Assembly: GCA_000727475.1 (NCBI GenBank)
Contig: KL647289.1
Location: 9,031,507-9,095,506 of the forward strand
Origin: Sarcocystis neurona
Lineage: Eukaryota; Apicomplexa; Conoidasida; Eucoccidiorida; Sarcocystidae
DNA: 64,000 nucleotides
Direction: 5' to 3'
This document shows, piece after piece, positions 19,292 through 29,759 of this stretch; position 1 is the first letter of the stretch; each line of letters starts with the position of its first letter. The position numbers were made by a program, and so were the translations under genes. The notes under the pieces are model-generated. The model did no database searches, had not been told where the DNA came from, and saw nothing but the letters and a program-made list of their open reading frames with translations.

Positions 19292-20318
19292 CTTACGCCT
19301 TTATATACATATATACTAACACAAGACTATTCTGTAATTTATCTCCGCAGTGATAGTCTACGCCTGTACGTATAACTATATGTGGACGCGTACACATATT
19401 TGCAGACGCGTGTACACGAGGATGCGTGCGTGTGTTGCGCGTAAAAAGTGCAAGTGTAACGTTTGAGTTTCGAAGAGAAAAACGTCGGAGGGGACGCGGC
19501 ACTAGCACATTTCCCTCGCCTGTGGGAGAATGGCAGAGGAACGTTGACGCGGCCGCGGTGCTCTGCGAATGAAGGAGATTCAAAGGAACCGGCGAAAAAA
19601 TAATGGAGCATGCATCATACCGTCGAGAGCGTACCCTTCGTGGGAACCGTTCGAACGAGTAGGGAGTGCATGAAGGAAGCTCCCATTTTTATTCACGAGC
19701 GTTTCAGAAGATGAGAAAGTCAGGCTGGTACACCTATGTATATGCAGCTGAGCGAATGGCAGTGCAGACTAACGCGCATTCACACGTGAACACCCACGTG
19801 CACAGGACGATAAATGTCGACACACGCGACTATCAAAGATAAGATGTAAAAATACTCATTTGCATACATCCGTGGCCTGCTTCAGAAGAAAAGCGGGAGA
19901 AGCACATACAGAGAAAATGTACGAGTACGTAGAGGTTGCCTACATTGGAGAGTCGTAAGAGTTCCAGGTGGCGAAGCCACGGGAGCAGGCAGGCATTTTC
20001 GGTGAAGGAGCTGAAGAGATGCATGTAGAGAAGAATAAGGAATGAATAGCCCCACAGTGATAAGTGGATGAATTTCACACAGGTCTGTACATATATGGAT
20101 AGCGCATATCGAGAATAGGACAAAGACGCACACGGAACATACCGGCATATGTAACATGTGCAGGTAGCCCGTTTAGACCGCAAGCCCGTGTCGCACAGAG
20201 AGGGACGATATGAAAGGACACCGCTACTTGATGCAAACACTGAAAGATCTATATGGAGAATGTATCAGTATACGCACATAGTCTAGGCAGAGAAGATAGT
20301 TGACGAGTATCGGCTTAC
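19292..20318. other. No supported gene
   Basis: Mixed sequence without tracts. Minus-strand frames at 19339-19611 and 19833-20240 are open but have no start, no convincing splice borders and Cys/Ser/Tyr-rich composition expected by chance. Confidence 0.5.
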
Positions 20319-20345
20319 CTCAGCATCTTGCTGTTGTACAGCTAA
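20319..20345 (-). CDS. Candidate 27-nt mini-exon (downstream copy)
   Basis: Read on minus, an AG acceptor is followed by nine codons (LAVQQQDAE) and then the donor GTAAGCC. Length is a multiple of three and both borders are phase 0. It resembles the 36-nt candidate at 20410-20445 in its Gln-rich core and in the intron sequence that follows, so the exon and intron appear to be tandem copies. Transcript evidence is needed to separate this from chance splice signals. Confidence 0.35.
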
Positions 20346-20908
20346 CTGATACGGACGGCTGAAAGGTATACGTAGAGACAAAGAAGATGGTACAGGAGTA
20401 GCAGCTTACCACAGCTTCTTCTTGCTGCTGTGCGTGAATGTAGAACTACCGATGAACGTCTTTCTTCGAGGATTGAGCGAGACGTGTGCATTCCTGCTAG
20501 CTGTATACATTCTCGCACGCTGCGCACGGTGTCCACTCGTGCCTCTCGGATAAGATCTGACACATGTGTGCCCAGTAGAAAAGAAGTGAAACATACGGCT
20601 CTGCGTAGAGTATGCCCGGCTACGTGTGTGCGCGGTGGAGCGCGCCTTTCTACTACAGTTCTCCTACGTGGAGAAGGCTTAAGAGATACGTTGATCGGAA
20701 GTGAATACGCGTGTCCGCCTGGCATGACGCGGATCCATACATTGCAGCCTCTTTCCTGGTCGTCGGCGTACAGATAGCGTCTAACAAGAGAAGGTCGCAA
20801 GAACACTGAAGATGCATAGATGGTGTCCATGGATAGATGGCGAGGAAAAGAGGAGGCAGGAGTCACAAGGGAAAGTGCGCGCGACGTTCCCCATATATTT
20901 GTAGACAC
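20342..20908 (-). CDS. 188-codon open frame of unknown function
   Basis: A minus frame of ordinary composition in a region without trinucleotide tracts, which makes its length more notable. It begins at GTG; the first ATG (Ser-Met-Asp-Thr) is near 20830, giving about 162 residues. It contains ordinary-looking stretches such as RYLYADDQERGCNVWIRV, GTHVSDLIREARVDTV and a hydrophobic C-terminus (LLLLYHLLCLYVYLS). The last 40 codons overlap the mini-exon candidates in another frame, so only one reading of that end can be right. No family recognised. Confidence 0.35.
   Translation of the reverse strand: MSTNIWGTSRALSLVTPASSFPRHLSMDTIYASSVFLRPSLVRRYLYADDQERGCNVWIRVMPGGHAYSLPINVSLKPSPRRRTVVERRAPPRTHVAGHTLRRAVCFTSFLLGTHVSDLIREARVDTVRSVRECIQLAGMHTSRSILEERRSSVVLHSRTAARRSCGKLLLLYHLLCLYVYLSAVRIS
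20410..20445 (-). CDS. Candidate 36-nt mini-exon (upstream copy)
   Basis: Read on minus, ...CGGTAG is followed by 12 codons (FYIHAQQQEEAV) and the donor GTAAGC. It is phase 0 at both ends and would join directly to the 27-nt candidate across a 64-bp intron. The two introns share GTAAG, a TACTC motif and ATCTTCT. The interval is also covered by the longer uninterrupted frame at 20342-20908, read in a different frame. Confidence 0.35.
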
Positions 20909-21048
20909 CCATTAAGTAGGGAAGATGCACACACACGTCTAGACACCGGTAGGACGTCTAGGGGCTGCAGCGCAGTACACCGGCAGCATTAGCAGAACTC
21001 CTTCTCGGGGTGAGTTTGGCTGTTTTTTCCACGCCTCGTGGTAGTGTG

Positions 21049-21324
21049 TCACTCAAAAGAGAGAAGGCGACGACGCGTGGGTGGTGTTGGTGTCGTTGAG
21101 AAGAAGTACGAGGCAGTCGTTCGCTGGAGGAACGTTTTTGTGTCAGGCGAAGGTCGCTGGCCAACAGCAGCTGCAGCATCGGCTTCCTGCTCGTCCTGCT
21201 GTTGCTCATTGTGGGGTCTGCGTACGTCTGGCGCCGGAGAGCTGCGGTCCTGTGGCAGGTTGCGGCGGCGTGTTACCTGTTCTGTGACTGCTGCTGCTGC
21301 TGCCGTGTGGCTCCAGCTCGCGCA
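21049..21324 (-). CDS. C-terminal exon of a Gln/Ala-containing protein
   Basis: A minus frame ending at TGA (21049-21051) reads, after an Ala run, VTEQVTRRRNLPQDRSS, APDVRRPHNEQQQDEQEA, RPSPDTKTFLQRTTASYFF and RRRLLSFE-stop. This is the balanced, disordered composition seen in other genes here. The upstream border is unclear: the frame continues into a Cys/Ser-rich stretch, while an overlapping minus frame (21206-21685) carries a better upstream reading, so an intron or frameshift near 21310-21330 is likely. A competing plus-strand frame reads as a hydrophobic segment followed by YVWRRR; I judge it less likely. Confidence 0.4.
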   Translation of the reverse strand, partial: CASWSHTAAAAAVTEQVTRRRNLPQDRSSPAPDVRRPHNEQQQDEQEADAAAAVGQRPSPDTKTFLQRTTASYFFSTTPTPPTRRRLLSFE

Positions 21325-21834
21325 GCTGCTGCAGTCGCAGCGCTGGTGTTGCTGTGTCGGTTGCGCCGCTGCTGCGTGCTGCCGCTGCTACTGCAGCCGT
21401 ATCAGCTACTGTGGCGGAGCCGCATCTACTGCTGCAGTTATGTCTGGTGCACTGGAGAATCGAGCCGCGTTTTTTCCACCGCACCCGCGTTGTTCGTGTG
21501 ACAGTTCCTGCGCTTGCTGCTGCGGCTGTTCTGTGTGTTAGGGCTTGCTGCAGCAACCCTTTGTTGCTGCCGTTGCCGGTACTGCTGTTGCTGGTCTTGC
21601 CAGAGTGAGCTGGTGCTGCTGAGCTCCTTGGGCTCCTTCTCGTCCCTGCGTGGACCTGTGCTGCGACTACCGTTGCACGCGGCACCGGTGCTGCTGTACC
21701 CGCTGCACGACGCGATCCGGCTCTTCGTTGCTGCTGCTGCTGCTGCTGTTGACATCGGTGCTGGTGCCGTTCTCACTGCTGCTGCCGCTGTGTCATGGCT
21801 GCTGCTGCTGGTGCTGCTGCCTCGGTCGGCGTGA
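21325..21834 (-). CDS. CAG-rich upstream part, strand not settled
   Basis: CTG on plus, CAG on minus. The minus frame covering 21206-21685 contains NKGLLQQALTHRTAAAA, RVRWKKRGSILQCTRHN and LRLQQLRELEPHG, which look like gene sequence and probably belong to the same minus-strand gene as 21049-21324. Borders and start were not found. Confidence 0.3.
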
Positions 21835-23226
21835 CGCTGCGACAGCTAGACCGGCAGCCGATCGTACAACGGAGTGTGAAGAGCCAGCAGATTCCCGTTT
21901 CCATATCTCAAGTCGTTCTTTCTTGTGCGGTTGTAGACCGCGTTGACGTTTTGCGTTGGACAAACGACTCCCATTCCGCTGTTTCTTCCCTCAAAGCGTC
22001 TCTCTGGCCCGTCTTCACGCGCCCTTCCCGTCCGTCACTTCCTCCCCCGCGGCCCAAAGGCTCGCTTGCAGGCCTCGTAGTGCTCGTCCTGTCTTTTTTC
22101 CTTCCCTGGGCTCTTTGTCGCTTTCTTCTTCTCTGCTGTCCCTCCCCAGGAACTCTTCAGTCCTTTCTTTCCGCAGGAACTGCCGCCAGATCAGCGAGTT
22201 TACCCCTCCGTCGGCCGTGTGCGCGCAGCGAGAGAGAGAGTGGTGGACAAAAACAGTCAGCCCAACGTGGACATGCGCCAAACTTCAAGCGAAGAAACTG
22301 CGTCTGCGCATAAGTCCCCTTTCTGTGCGCAGAGGGAGATGTAACTTGGCGTGTCTGTGTACACCCGTAGACACACGACTGCCGTCCTCGCGGCGAGAAG
22401 AAATTCTTCGGATGAAATTGCGTGCCTCTCTTCTTCACACAGAAAAAGCGTAGTCCGCATGCTCCACTACACATTTATATGTATCTACACACACACCGCT
22501 GTTCCTGGGGCGGAGGACTCTAGAGAAGTAAATCCGTGTGTTTTCCTACATATATTGTTGACACGGATAGTGGGATCTCTCCCCGCCCCCCCCACATGCC
22601 CGGGTCTTACCGTGTACAGAGAGATCGGTGTAAACTCGTAATAGTGAAAATAGAGAACTCGTGGGGTAAGTACATAGGGATACAGACGTATATATACATA
22701 TGTATATACAGACAGACATACGGACAGAAAAGCTCACCGAGAATTCATACAAATATATATATATATATTCGTGTGTCTGTATATATATATATATATATTA
22801 TATATACAGATATATGTAGACACATACATATGCGGGTGTAGAGAGAGGAAGGTAGACATTTTGCTCTGAACTTTGCCTGCCTTCACTCGAATATACTCGA
22901 CTTACCCCGCATTCAGCCTATATTGTCCCCATATATACATATATATGTACGCATATATAGATATGTGTACACATAAGTATATGGTGTCTATTAATTACGC
23001 ATATAAGTATATATATACGTGTATCTACACATATATATATATACAGCGAGATAAAAGCAAGTCTGTAGGTATAGATGTAGCGAGAGATACAAAGAAGATA
23101 CGGAGAAAGCGAGAGGGGAAGCTTTTGAGTAGCAACACTGCTTGTCGCCTCAAGTTTTCCTCGTTTTGTCCATCTTGACTGGCGTGTCTATCTCCCTTTT
23201 TGTTTTGTGACTGCCCCTACGTCCAG
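21835..23226. other. No supported gene; AT microsatellite at right
   Basis: 21835-22450 is pyrimidine-rich mixed sequence with overlapping short open frames and no clear exon. 22470-23080 is TA-rich simple sequence. A long pyrimidine stretch at 23185-23226 is the acceptor of the next exon. Confidence 0.5.
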
Positions 23227-24637
23227 CCGCATTCTCCAAGCTCGCCCGCAGCAGCAACAACAGCGGCGGCAGTGGCAACAGGACGTGGACCAAAAGGCCG
23301 GTAGCAGCAGAATCAACAGAAGCAGCAACAGGGCAGCAGCATCAGGAAGCGGAGAGGCGAGGACCTTCTTGACACCAGCAGGAGCCGCGGCAGCAGAAGC
23401 CGCAGCAGCAGGAGCCGCAGCAGCAGAACCCGCAGCAGCAGGAGCCGCAGCAGCAGGGGCCACAGCAGCAGGACCGCAGCAGCAGGAGCCGCAGAAGCGG
23501 CGCGGCAGGAGGAAGGGGCACAGCAGCAACAGCGGCGCAAGAGCAGCAGCGGCAGCAGCAAGAGCTGTGCCAGCAGCAGTCATGGAAGCTGTAGAGAAAG
23601 ATAGCGGTAGCAGTCCCAACGCGCTGCGACCGCCGTCCCCTGCAGCTGCAGCAGCTAAAGGAGGGAAGGGCGGCCCTCCGTCATTAGCAGCAGCAGCAAA
23701 AGGCGGGAAGGGCAGCCCTCCGTCATTACCAGCAGCAGCTGCCAAAAGCGGAAAGGGAGGCAGCCCTCCTTCACCAGCAGCACCTGCAGGAAAGGCGCCG
23801 TCAGGATCACCAGGAGCAGCTGCAGCAGCAGGATTGAAGAAGGCTGGGATGCCAGCGGCAGCAAGCAAAGGCCCGTCCCCCACACTGTCACCAGCGGCAG
23901 CAGGATCGACAAAAGGAGCAGCAGCAGCGTCTGCAGCCGCAGCAGCAAGTGCAGCAGGGAGCAAAGCGACAGGAGCAGCAGCAGGAAAAGGCATTACAGC
24001 AGGAAAAAAAGACGGAGGAGCAGCCCCGTCCGCGCGAACGGTGCCAGCGGCAACAGCAGCAGCAGGGAAGGCAGCACCGGTGTTAAGTCAAGCAGCCGCT
24101 CCTCCTGATACTTCAAGAGATGCAGCGGCAGCATTTCTCAGCCCGCCTGCGGCCAGTGACAGTGCCCTCCTGCGGCCACAGCAGCAGCAGCAACTTCTCC
24201 AAGGAGAGCAACAGCAGCAGCTTCGTCTTCTTCAGGGCGAACAGCAGCAACAGCGTGTGCATGGCGAGCTGTGGAAAGCGGTGCAGTTGATATTTGAAGA
24301 ATATCGGCGATTCGTGGACTACGCACAAGAAGACGGGGGAGGCAGCGGGAGGCATCCGCGACGAGTGAGCGCAGCAGCGGCTGTGGCGGGATTCCCCGAG
24401 TCTGAAGAGGTACGGCCCTCCTTGCGAAAGAGAAGAGCAGCAGCACCAGCAGCAGCAACATCAGCAGCAGCACCAGCAGCAGCACCAGCAGCTGCAGCAT
24501 CAGCAGCAGTAGCCGCAGCATCAGCAGCAGCTGCATCAACAGCAGCAGCAGCAGCCTCAGCAGCAGCAGCCTCAGCAGCAGCAGCCTCAGCAGCAGCAGC
24601 CTCAGCAGCAGCAGCCTCAGCAGCAGCAGCAGCATGA
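23227..24637 (+). CDS. Ala-rich protein, terminal exon
   Basis: Preceded by a strong acceptor (long T/C tract then CGTCCAG), the frame runs about 470 codons to TGA at 24635-24637. Order: Gln-rich start (RPQQQQQRRQWQQD), Ala-rich with Lys-Gly repeats of the type AAAKGGKG-PPS (about residues 145-200), Gln-rich (LLRPQQQQQLLQGEQQQQ), then one clearly folded island, HGELWKAVQLIFEEYRRF followed by VDYAQED (near residue 365), and a long Ala/Ser tail. The opposite strand gives Leu-rich frames only. Phase at the acceptor is 2, so upstream exons must exist; none was found before 23185. The helical island is the only part likely to give a homology hit. Family unknown. Confidence 0.6.
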
Positions 24638-26200
24638 AAGGAAGTAGGGAGGGGGAGGAGAAGAAAAGTGGAAGTGGGCGGAAGAAAAAGAAGAATAGTG
24701 GGGAGGAGTAGAAGAGGCAATACAGGCAGAAGGATTAGAAGAGAGGCACGTGTGAGAAGTCAGAGAGGCAGAAGAAGAAAGATCAGAAGAAGTGGACGTG
24801 GGAGGAAGCGTGCCGCACCTGCAGGGGAGAAAGGCGAGGAGAGGAGAAGAGCGGCGCCCGGAGACAGCGAGAGAGACACAGGGGGAGAAAAGGAAGACAG
24901 GAAGACAGGAGGGACGTAAAAAAAGAAATAGACGGGATGGAGAAGATAAGACAAGCAAAAAGAGAGAAGAGGCAGCATGGGAAAAAAGGACGTAGAGAAG
25001 AAGAGACGAGAGAAGACCGGGGAGGGGACAGGAGACGGAGACGCGCGAGAAGGAGCCGCGGGGAGACGACGGTGAGTCGGGGAGACGAGACGGCGAGACA
25101 GCGAGACAGCGGGCCACAGAAACAGGGAGACACACGGAAATATGGGAGAAAAAAGGAGGCGACTAAAAGAGAGAAGAGAGAGGGAGACGGCGGGATATTA
25201 CGTTGGAGACGGCGGGGGAGAGACAGGGAGAAACAGCAGAGGGACTGACAAGGGAAGGGGTGGAAGAGAAGAGGGACGGGGAAGGTGGGCGTCCAGGAAG
25301 AGAGACACAGGAAGGGGCAGGAAGGGGCAGGGAAGGACCAGCAGGAAGAAGGGAGACTCGAAGAGAAGAGCGAAGGCGAGGCAGGGCAGCAGAGAGCGCG
25401 GGAGAGTACGGAAACCCAAGAATGTGCGACTTTTTAGTTGTAGGAAAGGAGCAGCAAATTCAGAGAGGAAAGCGGGAGGTCGGCAGCGCAAGAGAGGCAG
25501 ACGCGCAGGCACGGAGAAACTGCGGGAAGGGAGGACGGAGAAACTGCGAGTCTTCCGGCTGAAGGAAGGGACCAGCGACTGGAAGAGGACGGCGAAAGAT
25601 GAGGGGGGCCCGAGTGTTGTTCTGAGAGAGGGCACAGCAAAAGAGAGAGGGAAGGCAAGGCCGTGGTGCACAGAAAAAAAAACGAAGACACAGGGAAGGC
25701 TCGAAGAAGAGGGGCAGAGACAGTGTGGCAGCGAAGGCGGCGAGGTCGAAGAGGGCAGCAGCAGCAGCAAGAACGGCGAGACAGGGAGAGGAAAGCAGGA
25801 CGAGAGGGGCAGAACAGGAAGAAGAACAGAAGGAAGGGGCAGCAAAAATGAGAGACGCAGAGAAGAAGGGCCAGAAGAAGAGACGAGACACGGCAAGGCG
25901 CGCACGCGGAAGCCAAAAAAGAGCAGAAGTGGCAGCAAACGGAGAGTAGAGTGTCTCCAGACGGGAAGCGAAGCCACACAGACAAAGAAAGACCACAGAG
26001 AGAAAACAGAAAAAATTGGAGATTCAACAGAGAGACACGGGCGGGGGAGAGGGGGACAGACACACGCGCAGGCAGGTCGAATGTCCCAGCGAGGACTCCT
26101 GACACACAGACAGCAAGCCAGCAAGAGGGACACATACACGGGAAAAAGTGGAGAGGCCGGTGGGCTGCATGCTCGCCATATGACGGGGACGCATTCCACA
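24638..26200 (+). repeat. Polypurine (A/G) tract, about 1.5 kb
   Basis: The plus strand is overwhelmingly A and G, without a fixed repeat unit, fading into mixed sequence after 26050. Open frames on plus (Arg/Lys/Glu/Gly-rich) and minus (Ser/Leu/Pro/Phe-rich) follow from the purine bias and are not called as genes. It follows the stop codon of the Ala-rich exon directly. Confidence 0.85.
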
Positions 26201-27048
26201 CACCCCCTCATTCGTTTTCTTCGCTTCACTCGCGGTACAAATACTTCCATATGTGCATGTGTATCTCCATGCGCACACACGGATATCGGGGGATGATTAT
26301 ATATCAATACAGAGAGAAAGAGACTTTTGCCCGCTTTTCTCTTCTCCCTTATCCTCTCATTGTAGAGCTGTACACACGTATATATATAAGTGCACCCTCT
26401 TCTGTATGCTTTCCCCTCGCGGTAGGAAGAGGTGTTGCTATCTCTCTGTATGAACATGTATGTATTTGCGTCCCTTCTCTGTCTTATCGTCTCGCGGAAT
26501 AAAGATGTATATTTATACGTTTATCTACGTGTGTGTAGGTGTACGCACCGACCTGTGTGTTTGGAAGATGAATATTGACGGAGAAATCCACCTAGGTGTG
26601 TGTATGTATGTTTTTGAGAGGAGGGTGGCGCAGGGAGGAGGAGGTCGGCTGCTCGCCCCACCACCCCTGCACACGCACGGACGTGCCTTCGCATTTTTGT
26701 GGGATTCTGCGTCGACGCCTTTTGTGTGGACTGGCCACCAGATATCCTCGCCTTCCCCTTTCTTCTGCATGCGCAGTCGTCTTCTTGAAGGCGGCCCTTC
26801 TCTTCGTTGCATGCGAAGTTGTTTTGACAGCCTTCTTCTCTTTGCTGAGGATTTATCAACCGCCGCAGGGGACGTTGCTCCGCGGAGATGCTGCGCTGCC
26901 GCAGAGAGAGATACACACACACACGTATATACAGAGACGAGGCTGCCGCATACACCTGCAGCGGTATAAACGCCTGGACAAACGCAGGAGCTGCCTGGGA
27001 CGGGTACATATGCGCCTCTGTTTTTTGAGGTCTCTCCCTCTCTCATAG
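26201..27048. other. No supported gene
   Basis: Mixed and T/C-rich sequence with short TA/CA tracts. A strong acceptor (CTCTCCCTCTCTCATAG) ends it at 27048. Confidence 0.5.
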
Positions 27049-27186
27049 TGTGGTGGCACGGCCATTCCGGCGCTTGCAGCAGGGCGTCCAGGTGCATGCC
27101 AGCAATTTCTCCTCCAGCAGCTCGGCCCTGCGTCCCGTTGCCGCCCGGGAGATCTTCGGCGCTTCTAAAAGCCGTCGTCAAACAGC
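27049..27186 (+). CDS. Candidate internal exon
   Basis: After a strong pyrimidine tract and TAG acceptor the plus frame reads VVARPFRRLQQGVQ, then a Ser run, then ALRPVAAREIFGASKSRR. No donor is obvious at the 3' edge, and the minus strand is also open (RRAELLEEKLLACTW then a stop), so the call rests on the acceptor and on agreement in strand with the gene at 28.1 kb. Confidence 0.3.
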
Positions 27187-28098
27187 TGTTTCTTCACATA
27201 CGAACATACACAAGCATATAATATATATATGGATACTCCTTGTGGTGGCCCATGTCTATTAGCTGCTGTGGATGTACGCTTATATATATATTTATATTTA
27301 TATTGTACAAAATGTATACGTGTGTATGTGTAGATATGTGGACATAGAGGATAGCTACATCCTCGCGATACGCACACCAGTGTCCTCATATATATACATA
27401 TATGTGTGTATACGGCTGACGCGTGGCATTATTGGTGCGATTTCCCTAGACGCACTTTTTCATGAGTACTCATGAGAGGAGATTAAAGAGAAAGAGAGAG
27501 AAATACCGGGGAAGTTTGTCTGCGGCGACATGCATAGAGACAGACGTGTCTGCACGCCGCTTCCCTGTCCGCATGCGCAGCTGTTTCTCCCCGCGCCCCA
27601 CGTGAGGCGACGAGTTACTCGTAGTCGTCGCCCCCATATACGTCTATGTATATCTATATATTTATATGTCTAAATACACGCGTGTACATGCACGTATGAG
27701 TATGCATCTATCTACATCTATATATATTCATACATATATGTGTGTACATGTACGCATGAGTATACATCTCTCTATGCATGTATATATGTATGTATGTACG
27801 TCTACGTATGAGTACACACCTATCTACATCTATATCTATATATGAGCATGTACATATACGTATGAGTGTACTTCTGTCTGTTTCTCTCTCTCGCTCTATA
27901 TATGTATATACACACACATGTTTGTACATGTGTGTGTGAGTATACACCTATCTGTATCTATAAATTTGTATATATAAATATGTGTAGAAGCAAGGAGAAA
28001 TGTGTAGGGAGGTGTATACGTGTATATGCCAGGACATGGTCGGAGAAGTGGTGGTCTGACACAGAACGCATGTGGACGTTCGCTTTTTGCTGCTGCAG

Positions 28099-28354
28099 TT
28101 CGAGGACGGGTCCGAGTTCGGCGACTCCGGTGTCCGTACACCGCGTCGGAAGGGGCTGGAAGCGCTGAAGATCCGCCCACACCCGCTGAGCCGCTTCCGA
28201 CCGACGCTGCCACCGGACGCAGACTGGTGCCCGCTGCGTGAAAGGGAGACGGGGTCTCCCTTCCCGTCTGCCGAAGAGCTTCGCTACTTCCGCGGCGGCT
28301 CTTCAACTTCCCAGCGGGGCTCTCCACCTTCAGCAGCCACCGGCCCCCCCGAAG
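28099..28354 (+). CDS. Exon of a predicted tail-anchored protein (exon A)
   Basis: Bounded by acceptor TTTTTGCTGCTGCAG and donor GAAG then GTATCG. The frame reads FEDGSEFGDSGVRTPRRK, LKIRPHPLSRFRPTLPPD, WCPLRERE and SAEELRYFRGG with no tract bias, then a Ser/Pro-rich end. It ends in phase 1. The next exon starts with GA, completing a Gly codon, so the two join cleanly across a 348-bp intron. A first exon upstream is required (phase 0 at the acceptor). No family recognised, but the composition is that of a real protein. Confidence 0.65.
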
Positions 28355-28702
28355 GTATCGCGCTGTATATATACATGTGTTTTATGTATGTCTGTGGGTA
28401 CGTATACATATATATATATTTATGCATGTAGGTACGCATATACATGCGTATGTATATACGCGTGCTCATACGTGTACACATATATGTGCGCATACGTAGA
28501 TATATATATATTTATGTGTGAGTTTACGCGTGTATCTGCGGATTCTGCGGGAACACGCAGAAGAGAGGGAACGTTGCCCTGTTTTTAAATTTGGCGTCTC
28601 GACACGCTTGCAGCTACACACAGGGAGGCGCGTCTACATGCGTCTGCATGCGTATGGGTGTCCTGCCCTAGATACACCCGTTCGGGTTTGTTGGTGTTGC
28701 AG

Positions 28703-29010
28703 GAGGTGCAGCAGATGGGGATAGAAAGCCGGGGGAGAGGCAGAACCGGCGGCACGCAGCAGCAGAAGAAGAAAGGCGGCAGGAGAGCCGCCGCGTCTTT
28801 TTACGCTGCTCAGCTGTCCGTACGCTGCTGCGGGTTCAGCAGATGCGGCGCCTGCTGCTGCAACAAGAGAGTTTGCTGCTGCGACAGATGCGCAGTTCTG
28901 CTGTTGCGGCGGTGGTGCTGCTGCTCCTGCTGCTGCTCAGCGACAGCAGAGAGAGGAGAAATGGTCCTCCGGCTGGCGGAGGTGGTGGTGTTACTGCTGC
29001 TGCAGCGTAG
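28703..29010 (+). CDS. Exon B, C-terminus with Leu-rich membrane helix
   Basis: Starts after GTTTGTTGGTGTTGCAG and continues exon A in phase. It reads DRKPGERQNRRHAAAEEERR, RRVFLRCSAVRTLLRV, QQMRRLLLQQESLLLRQM, then SSAVAAVVLLLLLLLSD, then SRERRNGPPAGG and an Ala end with TAG at 29008-29010. The CTG tract here therefore encodes a hydrophobic segment about 25 residues from the C-terminus, flanked by basic residues: the layout of a tail-anchored or single-pass membrane protein, with the Arg/Gln-rich helix before it perhaps a coiled coil. A different plus frame stays open through this interval to 29401, so an intron that skips the TAG is possible. Confidence 0.5.
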
Positions 29011-29040
29011 AAGAGCAGGAGCAACCGCAGGAGTTTTGCT

Positions 29041-29401
29041 GCTGCTGCGCAGAGGCAGCTCCTCCTCTGCTGTTTTTTCTGTCGCTCCAACCGGTATTCT
29101 GACACGCTTTGCTGCTGAGTCCCGTGAAGGAGATCGAGCTGCTCTGCTGCTGGTGCTGCGAGGGAAGAATTTTGGTGTACCTGATGTGAAAAACTTGGGC
29201 GCCGCGGCGGCTGCTCTGCTGCTTAGCAGCGCCGTGCTACTGTCGCTGGTACACGTGCGCGGCTTCGTTTGCTGCCGCCGCTGCGTGTGGGGTGGTTCTC
29301 CGTTGCTGCTGCTATTGGTGCTGCTGCTTGTGCTGCTGCTGCCGCCCCTGCGCAGTGCCGGGGGAGTGTCTCTGCCCCCGTCCGGTGACGCTGAGGAGTG
29401 A
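29041..29401 (+). CDS. Possible further exon, hydrophobic C-terminus
   Basis: In another plus frame the sequence reads SSSSAVFSVAPTGILTRF, AAESREGDRAALLLVLRG, KNFGVPDVKNLGAAAAALLL and SSAVLLSLVHVRGF, then a Leu run and TGA at 29399-29401. This is good coding composition with one or two hydrophobic segments. It could be a 3' exon of the 28.1 kb gene (skipping the TAG at 29008) or a separate gene; no start codon was found. Confidence 0.4.
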
Positions 29402-29759
29402 GCTGTAGGAAACTGCGAGGTCCGCGCGTTTGCTGCTGCTGCTGTGCGGCTGCATGTGAGTTACTTTCGCTGCTGCTGTTGCTGCTGCAGAGGAGTCGCT
29501 GTGCTGCTGTCACTGCTGCAGAGGAGTCGGTCTGCCGCTATTGCCGCTGCTGCTGTGTGTATGTGTGTGTTGGTCAGACGCGCTGCAGGTGCAGACGTAC
29601 ACGCAGATTGTTGAGGCAGAGCAGGAGTGTCATTTCTTCCTCGCAGCAGGCGCAGCCCTTCCTTTCTCCGGCTCCCAACTGTCCCTCACCATAGGTGTGT
29701 TTCTCCAGATGCTGGTGCTTTCTCCAGAAAAAGTGTGTGGGGTGTGTGTGCGTGGAGAG
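29402..29759. other. CTG-rich stretch, coding not resolved
   Basis: CTG-rich to 29560, then mixed with a TG-rich run (GTGTGTATGTGTGTG) near 29556. Frames are open on both strands and none is convincing. Confidence 0.4.

Noticed and set aside
25142..26296. 384-codon plus frame and 419-codon minus frame in the purine tract
   Set aside because: Arg/Lys/Glu/Gly on one strand and Ser/Leu/Pro/Phe on the other follow directly from A/G bias, and both strands are open at once.
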